From positions 17,313,062-17,377,061 of the forward strand of contig NC_080051.1 of the NCBI RefSeq assembly GCF_026212465.1: a stretch of DNA of 64,000 nt, in the 5' to 3' direction. The notes below the pieces were generated by a model. That model was not told the DNA's origin, searched no databases, and worked only from the letters and a program-made list of their open reading frames with translations. This document shows positions 10,847-24,359 of the stretch, in pieces. Source of the stretch: Amaranthus tricolor (Eukaryota; Streptophyta; Magnoliopsida; Caryophyllales; Amaranthaceae). Both the position numbers and the translations under genes were made by a program. The stretch's first letter is position 1. Each line of letters begins with the position of its first letter.

Positions 10847-11639
10847 GTATTAGTGTTGTACTAAATGAAAATAACAAAATTTGGCCAATCTCAATTCAAG
10901 ATACACTTTATTTTATGCAGAATATAAGGTGACATTTATTTTATCCAATGGAGGCGGAATGTCCATGCTAACCAAACAACAATCCAATGGATATCCAGAA
11001 TATAACTGATTTGAGATTAGCTAAGAATCAAGATACACTTTCATTAAAAGATTATAACTCAACAAAACTATAAACCATCATAAAACTTGTTCCAAGATGC
11101 ATTGTAAAGTTCGAAATTTGGATTGTACCTACAACAGACCATGATCACACCAACGACACTAAATGATTATCAAAAGGTAATAATCCTAATACCAAATCAT
11201 CACAATTAATTTACAAAATGAAAATAACGCACACATATATGATTGTAAAATTTATCATTCCCCATTTTAGAATTCAAATTGTTGAGCTGATTACCATGCA
11301 TGCACTTACTAATGGAGAAAGAAGGCTAACACGTGTCAGACTTTCACCGGAAATTTTCCCGCTCATTTTCATATTGACGTGGCAAGTAAATTTGCAATTA
11401 AAATCATTTCCTAACATAATGCAATTTAATGTGCATAAGAAGATTTGGTAAGCAGTATTATTTCCAAAGTATCTATCTTGTTAAAAGAGAATAATTTATT
11501 GATATAGCAAAAGGAAACATGACTAAATTTGTAAACCGGAATTATTTTCCAATATTATTTCCAAAATAAAAGAGAATAATATCTTAATACTGCAAAATTA
11601 TTTTTCAAGATTATTCACCAACTGTAGAATAATTATATC
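10847..11639. other. Intergenic DNA, no gene recognised
   Basis: AT-rich. The 77-codon frame at 11218-11451 has no recognisable domain and no gene-like context. Confidence 0.35.
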
Positions 11640-12544
11640 TTCATAATTATACTGATATGCAAATATATGTTATTGCTACTTATCAACTTCATATTCTTAT
11701 TTGCTTAAAAAATAAGTTTTATATAATAAATTGTAATTTCGCCTATAAATAATTTGTTTTAAAAAATAATTATACGAATGGTTATATTTTTTCAAGATCT
11801 TCAAAATGAGATTAAATTTGTAACATTTTTGACTAATTTAAAAAAAAACTCAAAAAATCATTCAATTATTCAAAAAAATCAAACTTGACCTATAAAACAA
11901 CTAAATATAGTTATGAAAAACAATGAGATTACATGGTAATATTTTTGAATGGTAATATTTGACTAATTTGTAATATTTTTTCAAGATCTTCAAAATAAGA
12001 TTAAATTGTAATATTTTTGACTAATATTTCACCTATAAAACAAATAAATTTATATTAATTTATTAAAAACTTAAAAAGTAAATTAATTCACACAAATATA
12101 GTTATGAAAAAAAAATAAATATAAGATCTCACTTGACTATGTCTTAGCTAAAAAAGGTCGAAAAGTGACCAATTGTCCGTTAAACAACCAATCGACAGGG
12201 ATAAAGTGACACAGTCTGAAAACTGGGATAAAGTGATATGAATTTATATCACACTTCATAATTTCACTGACATGCAATTGCAAATAACTTGCCTACTTTC
12301 CATTTGCTTTAAAGAAAAGAAGTTCTATTTACAAAATAGATAATTTTACTTAAAAACATATATTTTAAATAAAAATTATACAAACGATCTTTTTTTTATA
12401 GCAAATATTGGACTGGTTCAGTATGAAAGATTGCAAGTTTGTATCTACTCTTCTTGCTGCCCATTTCAAAGATCTTTAAAATGAGACCAACTATGTAATT
12501 TTTTTGACTCTTTTGAAAAAATTGAAAAAATCATCCAATTATTT
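11640..12544. repeat. Diverged local duplications
   Basis: TTCAAGATCTTCAAAATGAGATTAAATTTGTAACATTTTTGACTAATTT-type sequence occurs at about 11793-11840, 11975-12025 and (more diverged) 12465-12510. The preceding context, with CTGATATGCAAAT / CTGACATGCAATTGCAAAT and AAATTATACGAATGG / AAATTATACAAACGA, also recurs at 11655-11780 and 12270-12395. This points to an old tandem duplication of roughly 600 bp with a smaller inner one. No gene is present. Confidence 0.6.
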
Positions 12545-15500
12545 TGTAACCGCCTCGAATTATGAAGGCAAACACTAACTGGAATTTAGTATTAATCAAG
12601 TGGAAGCTTACTTTTGCCAACACAATTAAGGGGTTACTTAAAGGTCAAACCAATATCCAAGTATAATACTTGAACCAAACCAAAGCAATATAACTGAAGT
12701 CTTAACTGTCCAAAATATAGGAAAATTACAACCAAATCGAAATAAGTCCCAAGTTCAAATTATATCCTAAAAATAATCTAAATCTAAACTAATAGTTTCT
12801 CAAATACAATACAGAGATCTAAACAAAAGGGGCATCATACTCCAACTCGGGTTCATCTTCCACTCGCATATCCATTCTCTGTCGAGGTGCCATAGGGGTT
12901 TACTCTAAAAACAAAACCATTGGAAAAACATACAAAGCATAGTATCAACAAAAAGGCTGAGTATAAACACACTGGTGTCCGTCAAACAAGTTATTAAAAC
13001 CTTTTTTTATTTGAGTAAATTCATTTTGAAATATGCTTTTTCATTTGATAAATCATATTATCATTCAAATCCAGTTCAATGGCTCTATAGTCATTTCAAA
13101 TTCTCATTTTTCATCATAAATCATAAGATCTCAATAGATCCAAAATTTTAAACTCATATCATAAGTTTACATGGGTACTCTGTGAGTCATCCTGTGACTC
13201 GTTTGATAGTGGTTTACCGTCCGCGAGATGTCCGGCAAGTGTGACACAATGGTATTGTTAACAATACGCGCTCAGCATTGGTGAGTCGTTTAATCATGCA
13301 CACAACATTTGCTGTGGCATATGTACCCGCCATTTAGGCTAAAATATTTTTTGTATATAATATATATCTTGTAATTTTAATAGCATTTGAAAGTCAAAAA
13401 TATTAACTTTTTCTATATGATAAACATCTTTTATTTTGCACATAGAAAAACATATTTTATTTGCGACTTAGCAAAATCAAATCATAATATTTTCCACATG
13501 GGTAAAACATGCTTAGCATAATCATATAATTAAACATAACCTTTGTATTATATTGGGGCATCACTAGCATGTATGGAAATGCATCGTAACAAAAGTGATT
13601 AAAGTTCAATACGATTTTTTAAGGAAACCACTAAAATGTTTCGTTTCAATCCTTCTTAAAGTAAATATAACTTAAAAGGGTTTTGAAATTCATTCAAAAC
13701 AACTATTTTCATAAAACACTATTTTCTTAAATACGAGATAGTTTTGCCGGTAATAAAATCGATAATTGATTTACAAAATACATATTAATTCTCCAACAAG
13801 GCCCAAATTAATTAATCAAGTCATTATAATACCTTATTAAAATGAATTTAAGGTTATCCCATCAGATTATAAATGGTTATGCGAATTTATAACGATCTTA
13901 CAATTATTTTCGACAATTTGGGTATTTACCGTTAATTAAATGGTGTCTTAAATCTGTAAAATTTATAAACCATCTAATTTAAACTTAATTTATACTATGA
14001 GGCAGTAGGTTATTAATATAATTGTAAATTTTTATTATAGGTCTATTTTTACCCAAATTTAATTAACAATATTACACCTTTTAATAAATAAACATTTTCT
14101 ATTAATTTGATAAATTAGTAAATAATTAATAATTTATTTTATAAAATTATACCAAAGTTTCAGAAGTCATATAATATATTTATTAGGCCATTTGAACTTA
14201 TAAAAGTCATGTATGATGTTTTATTATTTTGTATAGACATTTTATCGATAAATAGAATAAAATAGGTTTAAAATTATTTGAGTTCGAATAAAATATTATA
14301 AAAATTATATGATATTCCAGAAGCTATTTTAAGGGGTATAAAATTTTAAATAACCATTAAACATCATGTGGGGTATTTTTAATAATTAATATTGTTATTT
14401 TACCGATAAACCGAATAAAATTTATTATAGTTGATATATGATCATGAAAATCCATATAAATTTTTGAACATTTATCTAATGTTTATATAAGTGTCTCTTA
14501 AAATTTTAATGTCCAAAAGACGTTATTTAGTATTTATTTTATATTCTATCGTTTTCAAACTTACCGATTATTAATAACCGAGATAAAATTATTAAGGTCT
14601 TTAAATGTCAACGAGACCTTCCCAAACTTTTAAAAATTTTACCTACTGTCCATATGAGTATGTGATAAAAATTTCAAGACCATATGTCTTTGTTTGGTAA
14701 TTATTTTATATTTTACCATTTTACAATTTACCGTTAAACAATTTAACGGTTATTCAAAAATCATAAAAAAAAATTTCCAAACTAAATATATTCTGGCCAA
14801 ATCTTAGAGACATTATAATATATTTTTATTAATTATTTTTGATGATGAAGAGTTCATCTAATACCTTGTTTTATAATAAGAGTATTTAACACCTTAAAAT
14901 CCATTTAAATATCAATTTAACGAATAATCTCAACATAAATTATCCAAGAAATTTTCTTAACATATAACTACTAGAAATTTCTTTTAAAATGAATTTCAAA
15001 TATTTTCAAATTCATATAATCATTTCCATCACAATAACTTTCACAAAGTAGTGTTAAACATTCCTTTAAACATACAATAATTTATAAAATCAACATTCAT
15101 GATCCCCACAATAATAATACATGTAATAAATTATTCCATATTCAAATTTATCATTTTGACATCATTTTTCAAGATTTAAGAACTTCTCTTTGGGAATTTT
15201 ATTTTTTTTAAAAAACAAGTTTATACACAAACTTTTCCAATTTGTTCTCAAATCCTTTAAAAATCACGCCATGTGACATACCTCAACTCCAAGCCTATAT
15301 AATTATTCCGTAAGCTCCTACGCGTTCTTAGAAGTGGTTCTAACTTCGGGTCCTTGCCCTTCAAGTCTCAACTCCAACTCTTCAACTAAACATATTGCAT
15401 TCATCCAAAAATTAATAATAATTTTGGATTTCTAACATGCACTTAACTTTCCCAAGTTAGAGTTGTTAGACTAATACTTGTGATGATTTTAACATATTTG

Positions 15501-16457
15501 GAGTATACTTATTATGTTGAGCAACATACTTAGTTACGTCCCATAATTTTACTTGAATCCTTTAAGTAACAAAATTTATATGTTTGTGGAAATACATCTT
15601 CTTACTTTCTATTATGGATGATTTGTATAGATTTATAAGTGATGATTTTCTTAGTTTAGAGATAAAATACTCATTTTATAATGATCTTAGTTCATAGAAA
15701 GATTCATGTAAAAAAAACATGTTTTACATAAACAAGTTTTAACAAAAACTAGTGGAATAAAGAAATGAACATAACTTACTCTATACTTGGTGGATTTCTT
15801 CAAGTTTGGTGTCTATGAAAAGCTCTTAAGATAAAGATTATTTTTATGGGAGATTTGAGTTTATAAACATAAATTTTTAGACGTTTTAGATGGGTTTTTG
15901 TAGGAGATTTGATGAGAAAAGAAGGTGTTTTAGTTATTGAAAGTTTGAAGGATTCTAGTGTTTGTTCATGGATGAACTTGGAAGCAATGTGTTGGGGTTT
16001 ATGGATGAATAATTATTCAGAAAATAGAGTGTTTTTGCTTCAAATATTTGCCTCTTGCATGCTTGTAAAGATGCACAAGCTTTGGGTAGAACAAAAGGGG
16101 TTCTTGGGTAGAGTTTTTAGCTTGTGTATGTAAGTATACAAAGGGCTATAAGGGGGCTTTAGCATGGCTAATTGGGGTTGTTTTTTTGGTGATTTTTGTC
16201 CATCATTTGATCTATTATAGTGTAGGAAAGGTTTATTTCAGATAGTTTAAGGTTTGGGTAAAAATTGTTGTACATGTAACAAGTTATGTAACTTGTACTT
16301 CATGTTTATAAATCACTTGTATATGTGTGAAATATTTAATTTACTCCCATCATGGTTATATAATATGCTTTGGTAATAATTAAAATTTTCTCGAACTGAT
16401 ATGGGTAGTTGCTCAACTATAAGTTTTACCTCCAAAGTTTACGTTACTTGTTACAAT
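12545..16457 (-). mobile_element. Possible large solo LTR or retroelement relic
   Basis: Plus-strand ends TGTAACCGCCTCG (12545) and ACTTGTTACA (16457) are inverted TGTAAC...GTTACA termini, the usual LTR form. Between them are no gag/pol motifs but T-rich, transcription-like DNA. On the minus strand a short ATG frame near 12890-12822 encodes an acidic peptide (MAPRQRM..., EDEPELEYD) ending in a stop, after a TTTGTTTTTAG stretch. No matching target duplication was found, so neither the end at 16457 nor the element type is secure. Confidence 0.35.
13740..14780 (+). repeat. Degenerate tandem array, period about 160 bp
   Basis: A core resembling TTACCGATAAA(C)CGAATAAAAT recurs at about 13742, 13928, (14062), 14236, 14402, 14562 and 14730, that is every 155-185 bp. 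Each is preceded by TATTTTA-like sequence and followed by AAATTTTAxx(C)CATAT blocks. Copies are strongly diverged. Confidence 0.5.
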
Positions 16458-17454
<997 letters not shown>

Positions 17455-17516
17455 TGTGATACCCAAATTTAGCTTGAAAAAGGATTGATAGACTACTCAT
17501 ATTAACAAGGTGCATC

Positions 17517-17620
17517 TTCATTTCATGGAAGCTCATTTGCTAACAACTTCACAATTAAGCGTGATTGGTATGGAGCATTCTTAGGATGTGTGACCTCCCA
17601 GGAAGTTTTTCTGGGTGCGC
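17517..17620 (+). repeat. 5S rRNA-like segment in the 5' Cassandra LTR
   Basis: CAATTAAGCGTGATTGG...TTAGGATGTGTGACCTCCCAGGAAG aligns to the 5S rRNA region AAGTTAAGCGTGCTTGG...TAGGATGGGTGACCTCCTGGGAAG, which holds the internal control region. It is diverged from a functional 5S gene and is not a 5S rRNA gene. Confidence 0.85.
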
Positions 17621-17900
17621 ACGAGTAAGACTAATATGCGATGGAAAGACTTATATTGGTCTGTGGGGCAAGTTTACAGTCTCCATTAGTAGTCACCAAT
17701 GGTCCATTAGGCCAGGATGTTACAAATGGTATTAGAGTAACCCTGCAACCGTGGCTGATTATGTGTTCAGTGAACCTAGCGGGGAAAAAGATCCTGAAAC
17801 TACGGTCCAACGAGGACGTTGTATTTCTAAGTTTGGTGAGTGTGATACCCTAAATTTAGCTTGAAAAAAAGGATTGATAGAATACTCATATTAACAAGGT

Positions 17901-18005
17901 ACATCTTCGTTTCATGGGAGCCCATGTGCTAAGAACTCCACAGTTAAGCGTGCTTGGTGGGGAGAATCTTAGGATGGGTGACTTCTAGGAAATTTTCCCG
18001 GGTGC
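17901..18005 (+). repeat. 5S rRNA-like segment in the 3' Cassandra LTR
   Basis: CACAGTTAAGCGTGCTTGG and TTAGGATGGGTGACTTCTAGGAAA are closer to the 5S consensus than the 5' LTR copy. The internal promoter region is therefore better kept in this LTR. Confidence 0.85.
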
Positions 18006-18116
18006 GCACGAATGAGGCCAAAGTGCGCTGGAAAGACTTGTGTTGGTCTGTGGAGCCAGTCTACAGTCTCCATGAGAAGCCACCAGTGGTCCGTTAAGCC
18101 AGGGTGTTACATCTAT

Positions 18117-18782
18117 AGTCTCGCATTCAATCAATTGTCATTCATTCATTAATTTCTCTTACTCCTATTTGACTTGAGCGTCAGAAGGGTTTTCTGAGAG
18201 ATCTTCCTCGGGTAAGGCTAACGTGTTGTGTCGCAGGCATTCAGGTAGTTTTCGCGGAAGAGTCATATCTCACTTCCACTTTGTTGACCGTTGACTTCGA
18301 TAACACTTCCACTTCAGGTTTTTTAAGTGTCTCTTGCACTTCCTCGTTTCTTTACCGAAACAAACTCATACCATACTAGATTAGATCAAATACTTATCCT
18401 TATTATTAACAGAGGGTTCCCTAAAAACTATCTCTTTGAGAGATGCCTCTAAGGAGGTCCAAACCATTACACATAAATTAAACACATTGCTAATTAATTT
18501 AAGTAACTGCTCTATTAACTGCCCGCTTCACAAAAAAACATCCAAATCTTGTTTGATTTATCATTTTACAAAATTGCAACCTAAAATTCTTTTCGGTTTT
18601 CATTTGAAATGAATTCAAGATTTGATGTTAAACTTTGATTAATTTATATCACAAAATCAAATCGATCAGATTAGAAATGAAGTCTCAGACTTATTAATTT
18701 TTTGAAGATTCATAATGTTTTTAGAACATATAAAGTAGTAATTTAGAGTATATCAAGTAGGTTTCAAGTGTATATTAATTAA
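18117..18782. other. Intergenic DNA between Cassandra and the copia relic
   Basis: Contains CTATCTCTTTGAGAGATGCCTCTAAGGAGG at about 18430-18460, resembling the arm of the MITE at 53119-53379. No gene is recognised. Confidence 0.35.
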
Positions 18783-20661
18783 CATGCGTTGACACCGCCT
18801 TGGCCTAAAACTCCTTTCCAAGCTTTGCTTGACTCAATATGCATCTTGCCCTCTTTATCAATGTCTTGTTCATCCTCTCGGCCACCCCATTTTATTGAGA
18901 CTTACCTACATATGTGCAATGCCTTGTGATTCCCTCTTTAGCACAAAACTTGAGAAACTCTTTCTCAACAAACTCAAGCATATCGTCGGTCCTTAAAATC
19001 TTAATCTCACGCTCCATCTTCTTCTCTATCATTGTCTTCCAATTAATGAAGACACCCATAACCTTATCTTTAGTATTGATAAAGAAACACTAAACCTTTC
19101 TTGAGTAGTCATCATTGAATGTAAGAAGACAACATCCACCCAAAAAAACCTTTCTTGAAGGACCCCAAAGAATGTACATATACAAGAACACCCTTTGTAT
19201 TATCGATAACGAGTTTGAAGCTCACACGTTTATGCTTCCCATAAACACAATATTTGCTAAACAGTAACACCCTAAGCTTCTTCCCACCAAAGACTCCCTT
19301 CTTGCTCAACATCTTCATCCCTTGCTCACTCAAGTGCTCAAGTCTCATGTGCCAAAGTTTAGTCTCTTGCTCACTCATAGTGCAGGAAGTCACGTTAACC
19401 AAACCAGTAACTAAAGAACCTTATAATACATACAATCGTCTCACCGTGCTACCCTTCATCAGAATCAGCAAACCTTTGAAGTTTTCATTACTCCACCTTC
19501 ACAAGTACACCTATACCCTAAAACATCTAACGTACCTAAGGATATAAGATTCTTCTTCAAACCCGAGACAAGTCTAACATCGCTAAGCATCCTTATCACT
19601 CCTTCATACATCTTTTTAGAAACACCACCAATTCAACTACTTTGCTTGTGTCATCATTATCCAAAGTGATACTTTCACCATCTACCTTTTCATAGGTAGA
19701 AAAGAAGTCTTTGTTGGGAAATCTGTGAAAGGAACATCCTTAATCAAGAATCCATTTTTTATCCCCTTTGTATCCATGTGTAAACACCAAGGCTCCACCA
19801 TCGTCACTATCATTACCGTAGATTCCTTTGAAACCCTTTCCTTTTGCATCCTCTTGAACTTCAACAATCTTTCTTTATGTGCCCCTTTAACTTACAATAG
19901 TGACATGCGTTGCTTTATTGGACACCCTAGACTTTGACCTATCCTAGTTCTTTCCCCCCAAGACTATTATCACTCATTCTTCTTCTCACAAACAACCTTT
20001 CATTGGAACGAATATGTTTTTGAGTTAATTGCTTCTCAATTAGATCTCTTTGAATCAAAGTATTCTTCACATCATTACTACTAAGATTCTCCCTACCATA
20101 TAGCATTGTTTTCCTAAAGTTTTTGTAAGATGAAGGTAAAGAACACAACAAGAAGATAGCCAAATCTTCATCATCCACCACCACATCAATATTGTGTAAA
20201 TCCATGACTATAGTGCAAAACTCATCCAAATGTGCCTTAAGAGAACCCCCTTCTTCAAGCCTAAGATCATGCAATCTACTTTTCAACAACCTATTAGTGA
20301 CACTCTTGCCTATATACAATGAGTCAATGACTCAAATTTTTCCCAAATATCCATAGTTGTAGATTCCTTCACAACATCCCTAAGAACCTCATTTGAAAGA
20401 CATAGTTGAATTGCACACAAAGCTTTTAAGTCAATTTATTCCCATTTAGCCATAATCATACCTTGGGGCATCTTTCCAACACCATCTGATTCTCTTTATA
20501 CATCATATTGCACTAGTATAACCTTCATCTTCACTTGTCATAGCCCAAAATTTTGATTCTTATCAAATTTCTCAATATCCAACTTCGTGGATGCCATCCT
20601 TTGTGCAAGATCTATCAAGAAACCTTCAAACAACCTTTAAGAATCTTTTCCTCTGACACCA
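18783..20661 (-). pseudogene. Ty1/copia polyprotein relic: gag, zinc knuckle, protease region, integrase
   Basis: Order on the minus strand. Primer-binding site TGGTGTCAGAGG at 20661-20650. Gag (UBN2-type) at about 20400-19950, with LKSRLHDLRLEEGGSLKAHL and LLCSLPSSYKNF. CCHC zinc knuckle CHYCKLKGHIKKDC at about 19905-19865. A broken protease region at about 19865-19690. The GAG-pre-integrase domain with TKLWHMRLEHLSEQGMKML at 19360-19300 and the CVYGKHKRVSF zinc site. The integrase core at about 19110-18783, with DDYSRKV, ILRTDDMLEFVEKEF and NGVAERMNKTL. Stops and frameshifts interrupt it throughout, for example between the three open stretches 20319-19939, 19867-19682 and 19402-19112. Reverse transcriptase and RNase H are missing; the relic is cut off at about 18783. 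It cannot make a working polyprotein. Confidence 0.9.
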
Positions 20662-20663
20662 AT

Positions 20664-21240
20664 TGAACAATTTAACACTATAACACTTAAGATCAAAGCT
20701 TAAGTCTCAAGAACAAGTGCACACAAAATACCCCAAAACAAAATCCTAATGCAACCCACCAAGAAACCCAATTCAAGCAATCAAAATACAATCAAAACCA
20801 ACACAAAGATATACATGGTTCACCCTAATTGGGCTACGTCTACGGTCCTAGCCTAGATGTCTTATTACTTCTTCAATGGTTCTCCAATGGAGGTACAAAA
20901 TGATGATTATTAAAATTGAGAGAATTAAAGAATAGGAGAATAGAGAGATTTGTAGAGAGATATAGAGGTCAAGAAAGCTTTCTATCTTAATTTATGTGTT
21001 TAGCCCTATATACAACACATAGGGTCTAAAACACTTGCATGTAAACCTAAAGAAAACAAGAAACGAAAAAAACAGAACAAATAGAATGTTCCAACAGATA
21101 AAGCCGAGTCGACTTTCCCTTCCAAGGGAAAAGCCAACTCGGATTTTGCTTCTGTCTCAAAAGCCAAATCTTCATTTCAAGTATGTTCCACCTTATGTCA
21201 TTTTTACCCCTTTTTACCACTTTTCACCACAACACATTTT
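20664..21240 (-). mobile_element. 5' LTR of the copia relic (far end approximate)
   Basis: Directly upstream of the primer-binding site, the minus strand ends ...GTTAAATTGTTCA, two bases before TGGTGTCAGAGG. The stretch has LTR character: TATATAGGGCTAAACACATAAATT (about 21015-20990) is a plausible promoter, followed by a leader. The outer boundary is not defined by a target duplication. The part at 21100-21190 carries repeated AAGCCGAGTCGACTTT-like units. Confidence 0.6.
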
Positions 21241-21337
21241 ACTATTGATTTAGGACTAAAGTCACCTTTAATCACCACATTAGCTTTCTGATTGGCTTTT
21301 GAGTTTTGGATTGTTAGTTGGTCAAAGAACCAAAAAA

Positions 21338-21624
21338 GTGTTTGGTAAATGGCTTTAAAGCCAGCTGAAAAGCTGGCTTAGCTGGCTTTAAAGCCAAAAT
21401 AAAAAAGTTACTTCAGTTAGCTTTTTTGGTTGGCTTTTAGCTTATTGATTCACTTTTTCTCTAATAAACAACTAACAACCAATACCTAAATTTATTAAAC
21501 ATATCTATAAACAGCTGGCTTTTTCAGCTATCTTAAAAGCCAACAAAAACAACCAACATTTCCAACTGGTCAAACAAACCAACTATAAAAGTCATTAGCC
21601 AACAGCCAATTGCCAAACACCCCC
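21338..21624. mobile_element. hAT-type MITE with long imperfect inverted repeats
   Basis: Left GTGTTTGGTAAATGGCTTTAAAGCC and right GCCAATTGCCAAACACCCCC are inverted terminal repeats. Inside, AGCCAGCTGAAAAGCTGGCT and AACAGCTGGCTTTTTCAGCT form further inverted pairs. GTGTTTGGCAATTGGCT is a widespread terminus of plant hAT MITEs. The 8-bp target duplication could not be assigned. Not coding. Confidence 0.65.
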
Positions 21625-22917
21625 TTAAGTGGGCTTGAGACATATTTATAATATTAATTTAGGGAAACAAAACTTAAGCTCCTACAATATAATGGAGTTC
21701 TACAAGAGAAGAAAACAGAGATGGAGAAAGAGTAAATGATAGTTTAGAGCGATTTTGAAGGAAATGGTATCTGAACTTATTATCATCGAGTTTTTCAATG
21801 CTATGTTTAAAATTGATAATAAAACTTTAGTATGACATCTATTTCATGACTTTGACGTTTGTAGAGTTTTTTCTAATTTGATTTTTGTGAATTGTGCTAT
21901 ACAGGGTCTTAATTAATTATTTCGATCAGGTAGTTGAAAAAGTCAGAATCAATCCTATATACCTTTTTATTGTAATTAATTGTCTGAAAATGCATTAGAT
22001 GAAAAAGAACCATTAATCATGAACATTAATTAGCATAATAAAGTAAAGAAATATGAAACAATTGCTCGTCGCATCCCATGCAAATATATGGTCGCGAGTC
22101 ACGACCAACCGTCTCACCCAATGCAAATAGTCACGGAATTGTGCCCAAAAAATTTTATTTTTGTGTTTTACTTACACCTAGTGCACATATACATGCCTCG
22201 TGACTACTTATTTTTTGATGTTCCTGAATAAAATATTTGATACTTAAACTTGGTTCATTATATTAACTCTTGGATATACTAAATATCCAATAATATCTCT
22301 CTTCATAACGATGAAAAAAAATCATAGTTTTACATAATAATGATCGAAGTGACTCGATTTTCTTTCATAGTAGGCCCTCGTTACAACTGTCTCACACCCT
22401 AGTTATTCATACTATATCTGTACTTTACTAAACAACAAGCCCCTAATATTTTGGTAGACAAAATAAATCTTGACCAGCAGAAAAGTTTCCAGTTGAAAGG
22501 AATCGGCAGGCCTTATTCTATGTTTGGTAGAATACCATTTTCATGTTTATTTTTTCTTCTATATTGTTATGATGATGTTGTTGCATTTCAGACATTTTCT
22601 GGTGGGATTACATTATGATCAGCAGCTTCTTGCATGCTCTAATTCTATATTTCTAGCACGGGCATGTCTTTTTAGCTCATTTTTTGTATTATTATTGATG
22701 CTATCATTTATAATGGATGACCTTAGGAATTAGGATAACCTAATGACAAGACTTCATTATCATAATAACACATTAGTGCCATACCATTGTAATAACAATG
22801 TTGAAAATACGGTGTCATTTTAGCTTTTTTATCAATAGTCAATCTTCCCCTTGATCAAAGATGATTATTCATTAATGTCACTAATTAATATTTCTGCAAA
22901 ATAATTATTAATAGAGA
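21625..22917. other. Intergenic DNA, no gene recognised
   Basis: The 69-codon frame at 22524-22733 is hydrophobic, low in complexity and without recognisable homology. No transposon ends are supported. Confidence 0.35.
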
Positions 22918-23075
22918 TGTTAAAATCGGATATCGGATCGATCCGAATCCATAAATTCGGATACTCGGTCTTTCGGATAGTGAAAGTCCCTATTCGGTTT
23001 CGATCCGAAAAAACTAAATATTCGATTTAATCCGAATCGGTTATCAGGTATCTAGTTTCCAAATTTTTATTTTTT
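22918..23075 (+). mobile_element. Terminal fragment of a hAT-like element (GGATATCGGATCGATCC type)
   Basis: AGAGATGTTAAAATCGGATATCGGATCGATCCGAATCC followed by repeated TCGGAT/ATCCGA motifs is the same terminal pattern as at 44813-44965 and, more worn, 33228-33345. Clustered short subterminal motifs just inside a TAGNGNTGTTNAAA terminus are typical of hAT elements. The partner end is not recognised. Confidence 0.5.
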
Positions 23076-23169
23076 TGTGTCCTTGTTTAAACAATTTTAC
23101 GTTTTTTTTTCAACATAAATATTTAAAATTACTTTGCTTTCTTTCTTTAATCAGACTTATTATTAAAAT

Positions 23170-23520
23170 TACTTGGGTAACCTGATGACCTGCTATAATA
23201 GGTAATTCACCAAAAAAGTAAACTGAAAATCAATTTAAAATTAGAGAAAAATTTTTAAATTTTACATAAAAAATTCTAAATAATAAAATAAATCATAAAT
23301 TTTTTTAAATATTTTTTAAACATTTTTTTGATATTTTATTTTCATTTATCTTTTTTTTTTAAATAAAGCTTGCTATAGCAAGTCATCCGGACACCCGGTT
23401 TACTCTAGGAAAATACCCCTCAAAGTTGGGATAATTCATGGTTAATCAATAGGTGGAATTATTGTAGGAAAATCACTAATAGATTGGATTATTCTAGGTA
23501 ATTTTTCTTAATAAAAATAC
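23170..23520. mobile_element. MITE-like inverted repeat plus adjoining repeat
   Basis: TGGGTAACCTGATGACCTGCTATA (about 23174-23197) pairs with the complement of TATAGCAAGTCATCCGGACACCCGG (about 23372-23398). Right after it, GGTTAATCAATAGGTGGAATTATT resembles the repeat family at 8340-8640 and 35150-35360. Boundaries are approximate. Confidence 0.45.
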
Positions 23521-24359
23521 TCAAATATAATAATAAAATAAAGCAACATTGAAAATTTGGCATTTAATTAATAATGTAAAGACTCTAAGATGTTGAGAAT
23601 CACTAATAATACTAGTATGTATAAAATTTTGGACTATTTGTGTGATTAAAAGTGTTCTTGTTAATCTTAAGTTTCTCGGTATATCGATTAACTATCTTAT
23701 TTATACCATATTAATTCAATTCTCACTCTTTTTCTATTGATTGAATTAATAAGAATTCAACTAAAATTTACCCTAAATCAAAATTAATCCTAATTTCAAA
23801 TTCTTGTTATATTAAATAGGTTAAAAAAGTATATTTAATTTAAGGTTATTAGCCCAATTAATTAAACCCTAAATTTATTGATACTTTTAATAATATTAAT
23901 TCATTCTTTGAATCTAAGATCAAATCTAATCTTAAAATTAGAAAACTACTTACTAGACATGAAAATGAACATAAAAATATTAAATAACACCCTAGAAATG
24001 ATACTAGATATGATAGAGAATAATAAAGAAAACAATTAATTAATAATTAAAGAACAAGAAAAAGAGAAACTTACAGTATTTAATTGCAACTGAACTTTTA
24101 TTTGCATAAGAATTGAAAGAGACATATAAAAAACTAAATATATAGAGTTTTACGTAAAACTAAAAAAAAGAAACAGAAAAATAACTTAAAATTAAAAACT
24201 TAAGACCTTCTAAACTTTAAAACCTAATCCCCTATTTAAGTTGTTAGTATATTTGGGGAACAATAATTGAAAATAACCCAAAACCCCTAATTAAACTTAA
24301 TGAAAAACAATAAAATAAAATAAACTGATTATTGTAACTATCAAGAAGTGGGGAAGTCT
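23521..24359. other. Intergenic DNA, no gene recognised
   Basis: AT-rich. It may be part of an old LTR element together with 24360-24690, but no terminus is visible. Confidence 0.3.

Larger units (their letters stand above)
17455..18111 (+). mobile_element. Cassandra TRIM retrotransposon with 5S rRNA-like LTRs, complete
   Basis: Two LTRs, 17455-17724 (270 bp) and 17841-18111 (271 bp), start TGTGATACCC and end (G)GTGTTACA or GATGTTACA. The element is flanked by TCTAT on both sides (17450-17454 and 18112-18116), a perfect 5-bp target duplication. The interior is only 116 bp and starts with a Met-tRNA primer-binding site, TGGTATTAGAG (from 17727). Each LTR contains sequence matching the second half of plant 5S rRNA: AACTCCACAGTTAAGCGTGC, CTTGG, AGGATGGGTGAC(C/T)TC, GAA, and GTGCGCAC. 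This is the hallmark of Cassandra, which carries pol III internal promoter sequence in its LTRs. It has no protein coding and must be mobilised by other elements. The frame at 17641-17853 is spurious. Confidence 0.93.

Noticed and set aside
15909..16133. 74-codon frame in the possible large LTR
   Set aside because: No recognisable domain, starts at TTG, and sits in repeat-like DNA.
17517..18005. 5S rRNA genes
   Set aside because: Only the second half of 5S is matched, with many differences, and it is embedded in paired LTRs; it is Cassandra.
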